The notes beneath the pieces were generated by a model, which did no database searches, was not told where the DNA came from, and saw only the letters and a program-made list of their open reading frames with translations. This document shows, one piece after another, positions 26,087-34,573 of a DNA stretch of 64,000 nt. Position 1 is the stretch's first letter, and every line of letters starts with the position of its first letter. Source of the stretch: CAZDKK01 sp964603725 (GTDB taxonomy: Bacteria > Eisenbacteria > RBG-16-71-46 > CAIMUX01 > WJJG01); the NCBI GenBank assembly GCA_964603725.1, contig CAZRWW010000010.1:1-64000 (forward strand). Reading direction: 5' to 3'. Both the position numbers and the translations under genes were made by a program.

Positions 26087-26345
26087 CCGGCGGCCGCCCG
26101 CGGGCATGCCCCCGGCGGTCCCGGCCCGCGCCAAGGGCGGCTGGTGGGCCGCGCCGACCGCCCAGGAGAGATCGCGTCAAGGGAGTCGACCCCAAGAGCC
26201 GATCCATGCAGCAGAGCGTGGACACCAGGGCGGTTCCAGCCGATCCTCGGCGCCAGGGAACACCAACAGGGGCATGCCCGGACGCGCGGCGCTTGTCAGG
26301 GACAGCCTCTGCCGTGGGCTTCCTTCGCGCCCCAGGAGAAGGACG

Positions 26346-27053
26346 ATGCCAAGCGCGATCAAGGCCGGAAAGCTGAACATACCCGCGGACACTGCCCAGC
26401 AGTGGCAGGATTCCCTCGACCTCATCGTGGATCTGGCCGGTATCCCGGTCGGGTTGATCATGCGCGTTGTTGAAGAGGATATTGAGGTCTTCCTCGCCAG
26501 TCACCAGGCCGGGAACCCCTACCATCCCGGCGACCGAGAGCGCCTGGCCAACTCCGGGCTGTACTGCGAGGCCGTCATCAAGACCGGGAAGCCGCTGCTC
26601 GTTGCCGATGCGCTGGCGGTTCCGCAGTGGCGCGACAACCCGGACGTGAAGCTGGGAATGATCTCATACCTCGGGTTTCCCATTCTGCTGCCGGACTGGA
26701 CCCCCTTCGGGACGATCTGCGTTCTCGATCGCAAGGCCAACGAGCATTCGAACAAGGTCCGCCGGCTGATCGAGAAGTTCCGCGACTTGATCCAGGCGCA
26801 CTTGGGTCTGATCTACATGAATGCCGTGCTCAGCGAGAGAAACAGGAGCCTCAGCGACTACCTCGATGAGTTGCAGGTTCTGAGGAGCCTGGTGCCGATG
26901 TGCTCCACCTGCAAGAGGATCCAGGATAGCGCCGGGGCCTGGCACTCCATCGAGCAGCACCTGACCAGTCACCCGCGCGTCAGGCTTGCGCGCAACTACT
27001 GCCCCGATTGCCTCGAGCAAGGTCGGGACGATTCGCCGGGTCCTTCATTCTGA
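26346..27053 (+). CDS. GAF-domain sensor-like protein with C-terminal four-Cys motif
   Basis: 235 residues from ATG 26346, preceded by AGGAGAAGG. Residues 15-165 form a GAF domain (SLDLIVDLAGIPVGLIMRVV ... SGLYCEAVIKTGKPLLVADA ... YLGFPILLPDWTPFGTICVL). A short coiled-coil region follows (NRSLSDYLDELQVLRS). The tail has paired cysteines, CSTC and CPDC about 35 residues apart (VPMCSTCKRIQDSAGAWHSI ... ARNYCPDCLEQ). This tail is seen on many bacterial GAF/PAS signalling proteins and probably binds a metal. There is no kinase or cyclase output domain, so it may act through a partner. Confidence 0.8.
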   Translation: MPSAIKAGKLNIPADTAQQWQDSLDLIVDLAGIPVGLIMRVVEEDIEVFLASHQAGNPYHPGDRERLANSGLYCEAVIKTGKPLLVADALAVPQWRDNPDVKLGMISYLGFPILLPDWTPFGTICVLDRKANEHSNKVRRLIEKFRDLIQAHLGLIYMNAVLSERNRSLSDYLDELQVLRSLVPMCSTCKRIQDSAGAWHSIEQHLTSHPRVRLARNYCPDCLEQGRDDSPGPSF

Positions 27054-27080
27054 GCGCTGACCGGCGCGGGCTAACGGCGA

Positions 27081-28613
27081 TCATTCCACCCGCCGGCCGC
27101 GCATTTCCCGCCCGTCCTGTGTCAGCACCAACCCGTCCGCCGGCCCATGCGCAAACCCCTCGAACTCCACGACCGCATCCAACTCCAGCGGAAACCAGCG
27201 CGACCTGCTCTGGGCGTAGAGCCGCAGGGCGGGCTGGCCCGTGGGCTGGATCATCAGGGCATCGCCCGCGCGGCGTACTTCCACGATGAATCCGGGCGCC
27301 AGTTCGTAGCGCCCTGAGAGGGCATCGAGAAACGACGCATCCCGGATTTCGATGGCCTGAGACAGACCGAGCCGCGGAGATTCGTCCAGCGACAGGCCGA
27401 GGGCCATGACCAGCGCGCGCTGCGCCAGCGCCTGCGGATGGGGCCCGGCGCCGGCTCTGTTGGAAAGCACTACCACCGTGAGGTCGGCATCGGGCACGTA
27501 GGCGACAAAGGTCGTGAAGCCCGCGCCCCCGCCGCCGTGGGCTATCATCCCGTGTCCAGCCAGGGTGTGGAGCTCGAAGCCGCAGGCGTACGCCGTGCTC
27601 CGGCCATCGGCCAGAACGGCGGGGGCCAGGAGCCTTTGGCGCCACTCTGAAGAGAGCAGCCTCTCGCTGCCGAAGAGCGCGGCGGTCCAGGCGACCATGT
27701 CATCGACGCTCGAGAGCAACCCGCCCGCGGCATGGGCCAGGCTCATGGATACGCACGGCGTGTTGCGATATCCTCCGCCCTCGCGGTCGTATCCCCGCAC
27801 GCGACCGGGGACGATCCGCTCCTCGTCCCCGTAGAAGCTGTGCTCCAGCCCCAGGGGCGCGAAGATCCGTTCTTCCATGAAGCGCGGGTACTCGAGACCG
27901 CTGACCACCTCGATCACCTTGCCCAGGAGAACGTAGCCGGAGTTGCTGTAGTTCCAGTCGGTGCCGGGAGGGAAGTCCAGCGGTTCGCCCAGCCAGGTGG
28001 CGATGAGCTCGTCGAGCGCGCGATCCTGGCAGGCGGTCTTCCAGAAGTCGGGGTTGGTCGTGTAGCCCGGGATGCCCGCCGTGTGGGTGAGGAGTTGCTG
28101 GATCGTCGCTGATGCGCCTGGTTGCGGGTAGTCGGGGAGGTAGCGCCCCAGCGAAGCGTCCAGATCGAGCCGGCCCTCGGCGGCCAGCATCAGCACGGCC
28201 ACCGCCGTGAACTGCTTCGTGATCGAGCAGAGGTGGAACACCATGTCCGGCGCCACGGGCACGCCCAGTTCCAGATCCGCCAGCCCGTATCCCTTGCGCA
28301 GCACCGGTTCGGAACCGCGCTGAACGCGCACCGCCGCGCCGGGCTCATCAGCCGGGAAGGCGGCCGCGAAGAGGGCCTCGAGCCGCGCCGACAGATCCTC
28401 GTCTGCGCCGGGGCTGACTGCCGCCCCGGCCGGTGCTGCCGACACAGCCCCGGCCGGTGCTGCCGACACAGCCGCGGCCGGCGCCGCCCATGCAGCCACG
28501 GACGGGGGGACGATGAGCAGCGCGGCCAGCCGCAAAGCAGCCGGAAGCGTCGCGGCTCTTCGCCGCGCGCCAGGATGGGGGCGGGCATGACCAGGACCGG
28601 CGAGTGGACACAT
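27081..28613 (-). CDS. secreted serine beta-lactamase-fold hydrolase (class C/esterase-like)
   Basis: 510 residues from ATG 28613, preceded by AGGAGGTTCGCC. A signal region is followed by an Ala-rich linker with a 24-bp DNA repeat (AAPAGAVS twice). The beta-lactamase domain shows SITK at 130-133 (nucleophile Ser130), the YSN triad at 222-224 and a third motif in MIAHGGGGAG. The C-terminal 110 residues (RYELAPGFIVEVRRAGDALM ... DGLVLTQDGREMRGRRVE) form the lipocalin-like domain common in this family. Members include D-aminopeptidases, esterases and penicillin-binding relatives; nothing here shows antibiotic hydrolysis. Confidence 0.88.
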   Translation of the reverse strand: MCPLAGPGHARPHPGARRRAATLPAALRLAALLIVPPSVAAWAAPAAAVSAAPAGAVSAAPAGAAVSPGADEDLSARLEALFAAAFPADEPGAAVRVQRGSEPVLRKGYGLADLELGVPVAPDMVFHLCSITKQFTAVAVLMLAAEGRLDLDASLGRYLPDYPQPGASATIQQLLTHTAGIPGYTTNPDFWKTACQDRALDELIATWLGEPLDFPPGTDWNYSNSGYVLLGKVIEVVSGLEYPRFMEERIFAPLGLEHSFYGDEERIVPGRVRGYDREGGGYRNTPCVSMSLAHAAGGLLSSVDDMVAWTAALFGSERLLSSEWRQRLLAPAVLADGRSTAYACGFELHTLAGHGMIAHGGGGAGFTTFVAYVPDADLTVVVLSNRAGAGPHPQALAQRALVMALGLSLDESPRLGLSQAIEIRDASFLDALSGRYELAPGFIVEVRRAGDALMIQPTGQPALRLYAQSRSRWFPLELDAVVEFEGFAHGPADGLVLTQDGREMRGRRVE

Positions 28614-28660
28614 GGCGAACCTCCTGAGATTCCGACCGAGCAAGCTGGTGACAAGCGGCG

Positions 28661-28984
28661 TCAGATGCCGCGGGCGAAGACCAGCAGGCTGACGAGGGCT
28701 CCGATCGCCAGGAGTCCGACGAGAGCGATCGCGGCGCCGATCAACAGGAGCTTCGTCCGCGCGCGCTGTCGCGCGTCATCGAGCAGACGGCGCTCCGCAT
28801 CGGGCGACAGCCGAATTCCAGGCATGACGCTCGGCAGGCGTTCGCTATGCTGCATCACTTCGGCGAAGGCCGGATCCCCGGAGACGAAGGCATCCACCAG
28901 CGAACGAGTGTCGGCGCTGACATCCCCGGACTTGTACAGCGGCCAGAGGTCGCTGACCACATTGCGCGTGACTTCAAGCTTCAT
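28661..28984 (-). CDS. putative anti-sigma factor, single-pass membrane protein
   Basis: 107 residues. A cytoplasmic N-terminal part (MKLEVTRNVVSDLWPLYKSG then DVSADTRSLVDAFVSGDPAF) is followed by one transmembrane helix (LLLIGAAIALVGLLAIGALVS). The start overlaps the end of the ECF sigma gene by 11 bases, so the pair is translationally coupled. The arrangement, size and topology are those of an anti-sigma factor that holds its sigma at the membrane. There is no HxxxCxxC zinc motif, so it is not a zinc anti-sigma of the classic type. Confidence 0.75.
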   Translation of the reverse strand: MKLEVTRNVVSDLWPLYKSGDVSADTRSLVDAFVSGDPAFAEVMQHSERLPSVMPGIRLSPDAERRLLDDARQRARTKLLLIGAAIALVGLLAIGALVSLLVFARGI

Positions 28985-29468
28985 AGGGTCCTCCCCGTGT
29001 TTCCAGCACGCTCGACAAATGCAGCCGGGCGCGGTGCACGCGGACCTTGGCCGCTCCGACCGAGATCCCCAGTGTCACGGCGATCTCCTCGTACGAGAGC
29101 TGATGATCGACCCGCAGCAGAAGGGCTGCGCGTTCGCCTTCGGTCAGGTCACGCAGCGCCTGCAGCGTCAGCGCCAGGCGCTCCTCGCCGTGGAGCTGGC
29201 CGACCGGATCGTGAGTCGGCGCGGGCAGGTCAGGGGGCAGCGGGACTTCCCGCTTCCGGCGGCGCTGTCCGCTGAGATAGACGTTGCGGGCGATCGTCAG
29301 CAGATAGGCGAGCGCTGTGCGCGTCTCGATCCGCGGGGCCCGTGTCATGACGCGCACGAAGGTCTCCGAGACGAGGTCCTCAGCCTGACTGCGGTCCCCG
29401 CACAATCCCCAGGCGAACCGGAAGACGGCCGCGGCGTGGGTGCGGTAGAGCGTCTCGAGTTCCTGCAT
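28974..29468 (-). CDS. ECF-type RNA polymerase sigma factor
   Basis: 164 residues from ATG 29468 (MQELETLYRTHAAAVFRFAW), preceded by GGAGGCAGAC. Region 2 contains GDRSQAEDLVSETFVRVMTR, with the DLVSETF core-binding motif. Region 4 contains LTEGERAALLLRVDHQLSYE followed by EIAVTLGISVGAAKVRVHRA, the -35-binding helix-turn-helix. There is no extra domain. It is paired with the overlapping anti-sigma gene, which presumably controls it. The target regulon is unknown; the divergent hydrolase fusion and the downstream serine hydrolase are candidates by position only. Confidence 0.92.
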   Translation of the reverse strand: MQELETLYRTHAAAVFRFAWGLCGDRSQAEDLVSETFVRVMTRAPRIETRTALAYLLTIARNVYLSGQRRRKREVPLPPDLPAPTHDPVGQLHGEERLALTLQALRDLTEGERAALLLRVDHQLSYEEIAVTLGISVGAAKVRVHRARLHLSSVLETRGGPYEA

Positions 29469-29673
29469 GTCTGCCTCCGGGGAGTATACTCGCGAAGATG
29501 CCAAAGGTTACTCTGGCCGGCTACCGGCTTGTTGCCTCGCGCTCGCGGACAAGGAACGGCGGCCGGCTCGAAGATCGGCGCGAGCCAAGTGGCCCCGCGG
29601 CCGTTGCCGGCCTCCGGCGCAACCTCCGTGTCCCGGCCGGCGTACTCCCGGGAGACCCCGGGGAAACGCCACC

Positions 29674-32523
29674 ATGAAACGCACATCTGGCTTCGCTCGC
29701 TTCCCTTCGCTCGCTGGGGCGGCATGCGCCTGCGGCTTGCTCGGCCTCATAACCCTGACCCTGGCCGGCTCTTCGCGCGCCGGGGCGAGCGCGTCCGCGG
29801 AGCTCCCGGCGTTTCCGGGCGATCCCGGGCCATGGACGGTGGGCTACCGCATCGAGCGCACGCAGGACGGCGGGCGCAGCTTCGGCGCGCGCACCGAGCT
29901 CGACGGCGCCGTGCACCAGGACCTGCGCTCCCGGCCCGTGCCGATCCATCTGTGGTACCCGGCCGCGGAAGGAACCACCGCGGCCATGCGCTACGGAGAC
30001 TTCATCCTGGCATCCGGGGAGGGCGAGATCCCAGCGTCCGGGGCGGGCGAGCAGCGACCGGGCGGGCGCGAGATCGAGATCATCGCCGCCTACAAGGCGC
30101 CCCTCCGCGAGCGCGGCTGCGAGGAAGAACGTCTCGACGCCCTTCTGCAGCAGGCCACCCATACGCACCGGGACGCCGCGCCCGCGCGCGGGCCTTTCCC
30201 CCTCATCGTCTACGCGCCCAGCATCAACGCCGAGCCGTACGAGAACGCCCTCCTCATTGAGTATCTGGCCAGCTGGGGCTTCGTCATCGCCTCGTGCGCC
30301 TGCCAGGGCGCCGAAGAGGCAGAGGTATCGCGAGACATTCACGGGGCCTTCGCGCAGCTTGGGGATTTGCAGCACGTGCTGCGCTCGGCGTGCCAGGAGC
30401 GCTTCGTCGATCCGAATCGCGTCGGGCTCATGGGCTTCAGTTGGGGCGGGACGAGCGTTCTGCTGCTCGCGCTGCAGCATGCGGGGATCGACGCCGTGGT
30501 CACCCTCGACGGAGGCTACCAGTTCCCCCGGTATCGCGTCATCCCGGAGGCCACGCCCTGGTGGGCGCCGCGCAACCTGCGGGCCGCCTTCTTGCACATC
30601 ACGCCGCGCGAGGAGGAGCGCGACTTCTCCTTCGCGGCCGCGAGCCGCTACGCCGACACCTGGGGCTGCCGCGTGGCCGGGTTCACCCACGCGGACTTCG
30701 CGACCGATACCATCCTCGCCCGGCGTTGGGCTGCCGGAGATCCGGCGACCGATGAGCTGCTCCGGGAGCACGGGGCGATCCGGGAGTCGATCCTGGCCTT
30801 CCTCTGCGCCTACCTGAACGCGGACGATGCCTCTGCGGGTCGGTTGCGGCACGCGGCCGCCGGCGACGCCGCGCGGCAATGGGAGATGCGGGCGGCGCTG
30901 CCGGCGCCGCCGACGGCGGCGCAGTTCGACCGCAACATCGCCGAGGTGGGCGTGGACGCGGCCGTCAGGCGGTTCCACGAAGCGCGCCGGCGCGACCCCG
31001 AGGTTGTCATCTTCGGGGAGGATCGCCTGATCCGCTATGCGCTCGAGTGGGGGCCTGAACGCGCCGAGGATGTCTGGAAGCTCCTCGCCATCAACGCCGA
31101 GGCCTGGCCGAGCTCGGCCGAGACGCGCTACTGGATGGCGCAGGTCCAGCTCGCCCGCGGCGACTCTGCCGCGGGGCGCGCGGAGCTCGAGGCCGCGCTG
31201 CGGCTCGACCCCGACCACGCGCGAGCGCGGCGGCTCCTCGATCAGATGACGAGCGGGGCCCTGCCGGGCGCGCCCGCCGCCGCCCAGCAAGGCAGTTCCA
31301 CTCCCGCTCCGGGAGGCCCAACCGACCCGCCCGGTCCATCCGCCGCCGCCGTCTTCGAGCAGGCCCTCCGCGAGCAGGGACTGGCCGCGGCGCGGGAGCG
31401 GCTGCGAGAAGTCATGGCCGACACGACGCGCGCCTATGTCGTCGAACCCTACGAGCTGCTGCGCGGGCTGCCTACGCGCTTGAATCATCAGGGGAAGAGG
31501 GCCGAGGCCCTCGCGCTCCTCGAGACGCTGGCGGAGTTCTTCGGGGACTCCCCGCGCTACTGGCCGGAGCTGGGCAACGCCTATCTGCAGGCGGGAGACC
31601 GGACGAAGGCCGAAAGCGCGCTGCGCCGGGCCGTCGAGCTGGATCCGAACCAGGCCGAGATCGCCTGGATGCTCGATCACCTTGACCGGGTCATGGCCAC
31701 GATCCGCACGCAGCTCGATGCGGAGGGCAGGTACGCCCCGGGCGAGATCATGGATCTGCGGGGTCCCTATCTTGGACAGCCGCCGCCGGGGGCGCGTCCC
31801 GAGGTCTTCGCTCCGGGCATCGTCAACACCACGGACAACGAGTACTCGATCACCTTCACACCCGACGGGCGGGAGATCTACTTCTCGCGCGGCGGCGCGG
31901 GCACGCTGGTGTGCCGCTGGACGGACGCGGGCTGGACTGCGCCCGAGGTCATCCACCTGATCGACGAGCAGCACATCACCGAGGAAGCCAGCGTCGCTCC
32001 GGACGGGCGCAGGATCCTCTTCTGCGGTCGCGCAAGCATGCGCGGCGAGCGCGAGATCTACGTGGCGGACCGTGTCGGAGCCGGCTGGGGAACGCCGGTG
32101 AAGCTCTTCGCCGGCATGTACCCCACGACCAGTCGGGACGGTGTGCTCTACTACACCGAGATCACGGGGCGTCCCGACTACGGGGTCCTCGTCCGCCGGG
32201 TCCCGACCGCGGACGGCTACGGGGAGCCCGAGGTGCTCGAGGGCGCGATGAACTCGGAGGCGCCCGATGCCCACCCGTTCATCGCCCCCGACGAGAGCCT
32301 CCTGCTGTTCGACACCTACCGCCAGCCGGGCGCGGGCATCTACGCGTGCTTCCGTCGCCAGGACGGATCGTGGGGTGAGATCATCTCGCTCGGCGACCGG
32401 CTGGGCATTCCCCCGGTGGGCCAGGCGGCGCTGTCGCCGGACGGCAAATACCTCTTCTTCTCGCTGTGCGGCGACATGTACTGGGTCGACTCCGGATTCC
32501 TGGCCGAATTGAAGCCCGAGTAA
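29674..32523 (+). CDS. secreted alpha/beta hydrolase fused to TPR and PD40 beta-propeller
   Basis: 949 residues from ATG 29674; an in-frame start at 29467 is unlikely because it would precede the clear signal peptide (ending near GASAS). Residues 45-390 are a PAF-acetylhydrolase/dienelactone-hydrolase-like domain. It has the nucleophile elbow GFSWGG (Ser256), VTLDGGYQFP, and a candidate His in VAGFTHADF. Residues 440-690 hold TPR-type helices (AEALALLETLAEFFGDSPRY, AYLQAGDRTKAESALRRAVE). Residues 720-949 contain PD40/TolB-like blades (YSITFTPDGREIYFSRGG, ASVAPDGRRILFCGRAS, AALSPDGKYLFFSLCGD). This three-part fusion is uncommon. It starts divergently from the sigma gene. Confidence 0.85.
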   Translation: MKRTSGFARFPSLAGAACACGLLGLITLTLAGSSRAGASASAELPAFPGDPGPWTVGYRIERTQDGGRSFGARTELDGAVHQDLRSRPVPIHLWYPAAEGTTAAMRYGDFILASGEGEIPASGAGEQRPGGREIEIIAAYKAPLRERGCEEERLDALLQQATHTHRDAAPARGPFPLIVYAPSINAEPYENALLIEYLASWGFVIASCACQGAEEAEVSRDIHGAFAQLGDLQHVLRSACQERFVDPNRVGLMGFSWGGTSVLLLALQHAGIDAVVTLDGGYQFPRYRVIPEATPWWAPRNLRAAFLHITPREEERDFSFAAASRYADTWGCRVAGFTHADFATDTILARRWAAGDPATDELLREHGAIRESILAFLCAYLNADDASAGRLRHAAAGDAARQWEMRAALPAPPTAAQFDRNIAEVGVDAAVRRFHEARRRDPEVVIFGEDRLIRYALEWGPERAEDVWKLLAINAEAWPSSAETRYWMAQVQLARGDSAAGRAELEAALRLDPDHARARRLLDQMTSGALPGAPAAAQQGSSTPAPGGPTDPPGPSAAAVFEQALREQGLAAARERLREVMADTTRAYVVEPYELLRGLPTRLNHQGKRAEALALLETLAEFFGDSPRYWPELGNAYLQAGDRTKAESALRRAVELDPNQAEIAWMLDHLDRVMATIRTQLDAEGRYAPGEIMDLRGPYLGQPPPGARPEVFAPGIVNTTDNEYSITFTPDGREIYFSRGGAGTLVCRWTDAGWTAPEVIHLIDEQHITEEASVAPDGRRILFCGRASMRGEREIYVADRVGAGWGTPVKLFAGMYPTTSRDGVLYYTEITGRPDYGVLVRRVPTADGYGEPEVLEGAMNSEAPDAHPFIAPDESLLLFDTYRQPGAGIYACFRRQDGSWGEIISLGDRLGIPPVGQAALSPDGKYLFFSLCGDMYWVDSGFLAELKPE

Positions 32524-32638
32524 ACATTCTTTCGGGTGAACGCGCCTCCGGGTGTGGCCGGCGTGCGCCGGGCGTGGTAGAATGCCGGCGGCTAGGGACT
32601 CGCGTCCAACAGGTCTCCGCACAACCCAGGAGGGACGT

Positions 32639-34420
32639 ATGATGACCCACCGACTTTCCTCCATCCCGAAGCTTGCAGCGCTGTTCTGTCTGTCCGCGGT
32701 ATTGCTGTTCGCTCTGGCCGCGCCGGCGGTTCTGGCGCAGGGCGCCAACACGGCCCCCGCCGACGCCGCCGATCCCGGCGCCTGCGAGACCGCGCCGCCG
32801 GCGGCGGCCGCGACGGTCGCGACCACCGCGAGCGGCCGGCTGGCGCCGCCCTATCACAGCGGCTGGCCGCAGCTCATGGGCTCGCACGTGAACTACAAGC
32901 CGGTGGGGATCGTCCTCGCCGACGTCGACGCGGACGGCACGCTGGAGGTGCTGGCGGGCTCGACCGACAACCTCTTTCGCGTCTGGCGGCACGACGGCAC
33001 GCTGCTCCCGGGCTGGCCGATCAACGTCGGGGGCCAGGTGCAGTCGAAGGCCGCGGCCGCCGACCTCGACGGCGACGGCGATCTGGAGATCCTGATCTCG
33101 GTGAAGAGCGGTCCGCTGCGCATCTTCCATCACGACGGCACGCCGCTCGCGGGCTGGCCCCAGACCTCGGGCGTCACCTACGGTTTCATCTCGCCGGTGG
33201 TCTATGACCTCACCGGCGACGGCAGTCCGGAAGTGCTGATCGGCGGCGGGAACACGATTCGCGCGTGGCTGGCGAGCGGGACGCCTCTGTTCGCAACCGC
33301 CGTCGGCGCGAACATCACCGGCACTCTGGCCGTCGGCGACATCACCGGCGACCAGGCGCCGGAGATTCTGGCGGTGGCCTTGGGCGGCATGCTGTGCGCC
33401 CTCGACAAGAACGGGGTCTCGCTGCCCGGCTGGCCCGCCATCTCCGGGCTCTCGAACTCATGGGCCGCGCCGTCGATCGGTGACATCGATGGCGACGGGC
33501 AGAACGAGGCCCTGGTCGTCGGTTACCAGTTCGGAAGCTACACGCAGATTCACGCCTATCGCGCCACCGCGAGCGGGCCAGTCGTCGTGCCGGGCTTCCC
33601 GGTCACCTACCCCAGCCTGCAGACCTACTCCTGCCCCGTCATCGGCGACACCGACGGCGACGGAGACCTCGAGCTCTTCAACGCCGGCAAGGTGAATGGC
33701 CCGGCCTTGTACGCCTGGGACCACACGGGAACGATGCTTCCAGGCTGGCCTGCCCCCGGCGATCCGAACATGGAGGGCTCCTTCATCGTGGCCGATTTCG
33801 ACGGCTTGCCGGGCCTGGAGATGGCGATCGGCGACAATTACAACCCGGGCGACATATACGGGCACAACCTGGATGGCACGATCGCGACCCACTTCCCCAT
33901 CCCGAAGCCCGGCGCGTCGGGCCCAAACAGTCCCGAGGTCGGCGACGTCGATGGCGACGGCTTGCTGGAGCTGGGCTTCACGATGATGACCGGCCACGTC
34001 GCCCTCTGGGACTTCCCGATTGCCTACGACGAAGCGCGCGTCGAATGGGGTGCGCTCTTCCACGATGACTGGAACACGAACCAGCACGGGTTCGTCGTGC
34101 CGGGCGGCGGCGCCGCCGTCGAGCCCCTGCCCCTCGCGCGCGGATCGGGCACGCTCAGGCTCGTCCCGAATCCGACCTTCGGATCGGTCGCCATCGCTCT
34201 CGGCCTCGAGCGTCCGGAGCCGGCGCGGCTCAGCGTCTTCGACACTCAGGGGCGCGAGGTCGTACGCCTCTTCTCCGGCCGATGGATCGCCGGACAGCGC
34301 GAGATCGTTTGGGACGGGCGCGACGCCGCCGGACGGCCCGTGCCGGCCGGTATCTACCGCGTGCACTACGAGGGCGCGGGGACGGGCGTGAGCACCGGGC
34401 GGGTGGTGGTCCTGCGCTGA
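32639..34420 (+). CDS. secreted VCBS/FG-GAP beta-propeller protein with FlgD-like tail
   Basis: 593 residues from ATG 32639 (or ATG 32642), preceded by AGGAGGGACGT. A signal peptide ends near VLAQG. Propeller blades contain calcium loops and recurrent GWP motifs: LADVDADGTLEVLAGS, ADLDGDGDLEILISV, YDLTGDGSPEVLIGGG, GDIDGDGQNEALVVGY, GDTDGDGDLELFNAGK and GDVDGDGLLELGFTM. The C-terminal domain (DTQGREVVRLFSGRWIAGQR then EIVWDGRDAAGRPVPAGIYR) is FlgD-like. It resembles the protein at 16656-18437 in plan but not in repeat wording. Probably surface-exposed. Confidence 0.87.
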   Translation: MMTHRLSSIPKLAALFCLSAVLLFALAAPAVLAQGANTAPADAADPGACETAPPAAAATVATTASGRLAPPYHSGWPQLMGSHVNYKPVGIVLADVDADGTLEVLAGSTDNLFRVWRHDGTLLPGWPINVGGQVQSKAAAADLDGDGDLEILISVKSGPLRIFHHDGTPLAGWPQTSGVTYGFISPVVYDLTGDGSPEVLIGGGNTIRAWLASGTPLFATAVGANITGTLAVGDITGDQAPEILAVALGGMLCALDKNGVSLPGWPAISGLSNSWAAPSIGDIDGDGQNEALVVGYQFGSYTQIHAYRATASGPVVVPGFPVTYPSLQTYSCPVIGDTDGDGDLELFNAGKVNGPALYAWDHTGTMLPGWPAPGDPNMEGSFIVADFDGLPGLEMAIGDNYNPGDIYGHNLDGTIATHFPIPKPGASGPNSPEVGDVDGDGLLELGFTMMTGHVALWDFPIAYDEARVEWGALFHDDWNTNQHGFVVPGGGAAVEPLPLARGSGTLRLVPNPTFGSVAIALGLERPEPARLSVFDTQGREVVRLFSGRWIAGQREIVWDGRDAAGRPVPAGIYRVHYEGAGTGVSTGRVVVLR

Positions 34421-34461
34421 GACCAGGCGCCGGCGGCTCCCGCCGGCGCGGCGCCGCCCAA

Positions 34462-34573
34462 GCCGACCCGCGTCAGTCGGACCACGCAGGCCGACCCGCA
34501 TCCGGCGGGCCACGCAGGCCGACCCGCATCCGGCGGGCCACGCAGGCCGACCCGCCTCAGTCGGGCCGGTCTG
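34462..34573. repeat. 28-bp tandem repeat array in a convergent intergenic region
   Basis: GCCGACCC recurs at 34462, 34490, 34518 and 34546, a strict 28-bp period over four units; units two and three are identical. Each unit can form a small hairpin, but by different pairs: CCGAC with GTCGG in units one and four, CCCGC with GCGGG in units two and three. The array lies between two convergent genes and its last unit includes the stop codon of the minus-strand gene. It may act as a bidirectional terminator. There are no spacers, so it is not CRISPR. Confidence 0.8.

Noticed and set aside
28122..30260. A plus-strand open frame of 712 codons across the sigma/anti-sigma region
   Set aside because: It is antisense to the serine hydrolase, anti-sigma and sigma genes and has no protein-like segments.
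29521..32826. A minus-strand open frame of about 1,100 codons
   Set aside because: It is antisense to the hydrolase-TPR-propeller gene; its composition is that of a GC-driven shadow frame.
34462..34573. A CRISPR array
   Set aside because: The 28-bp units are directly adjacent with no spacers and no cas genes are nearby.
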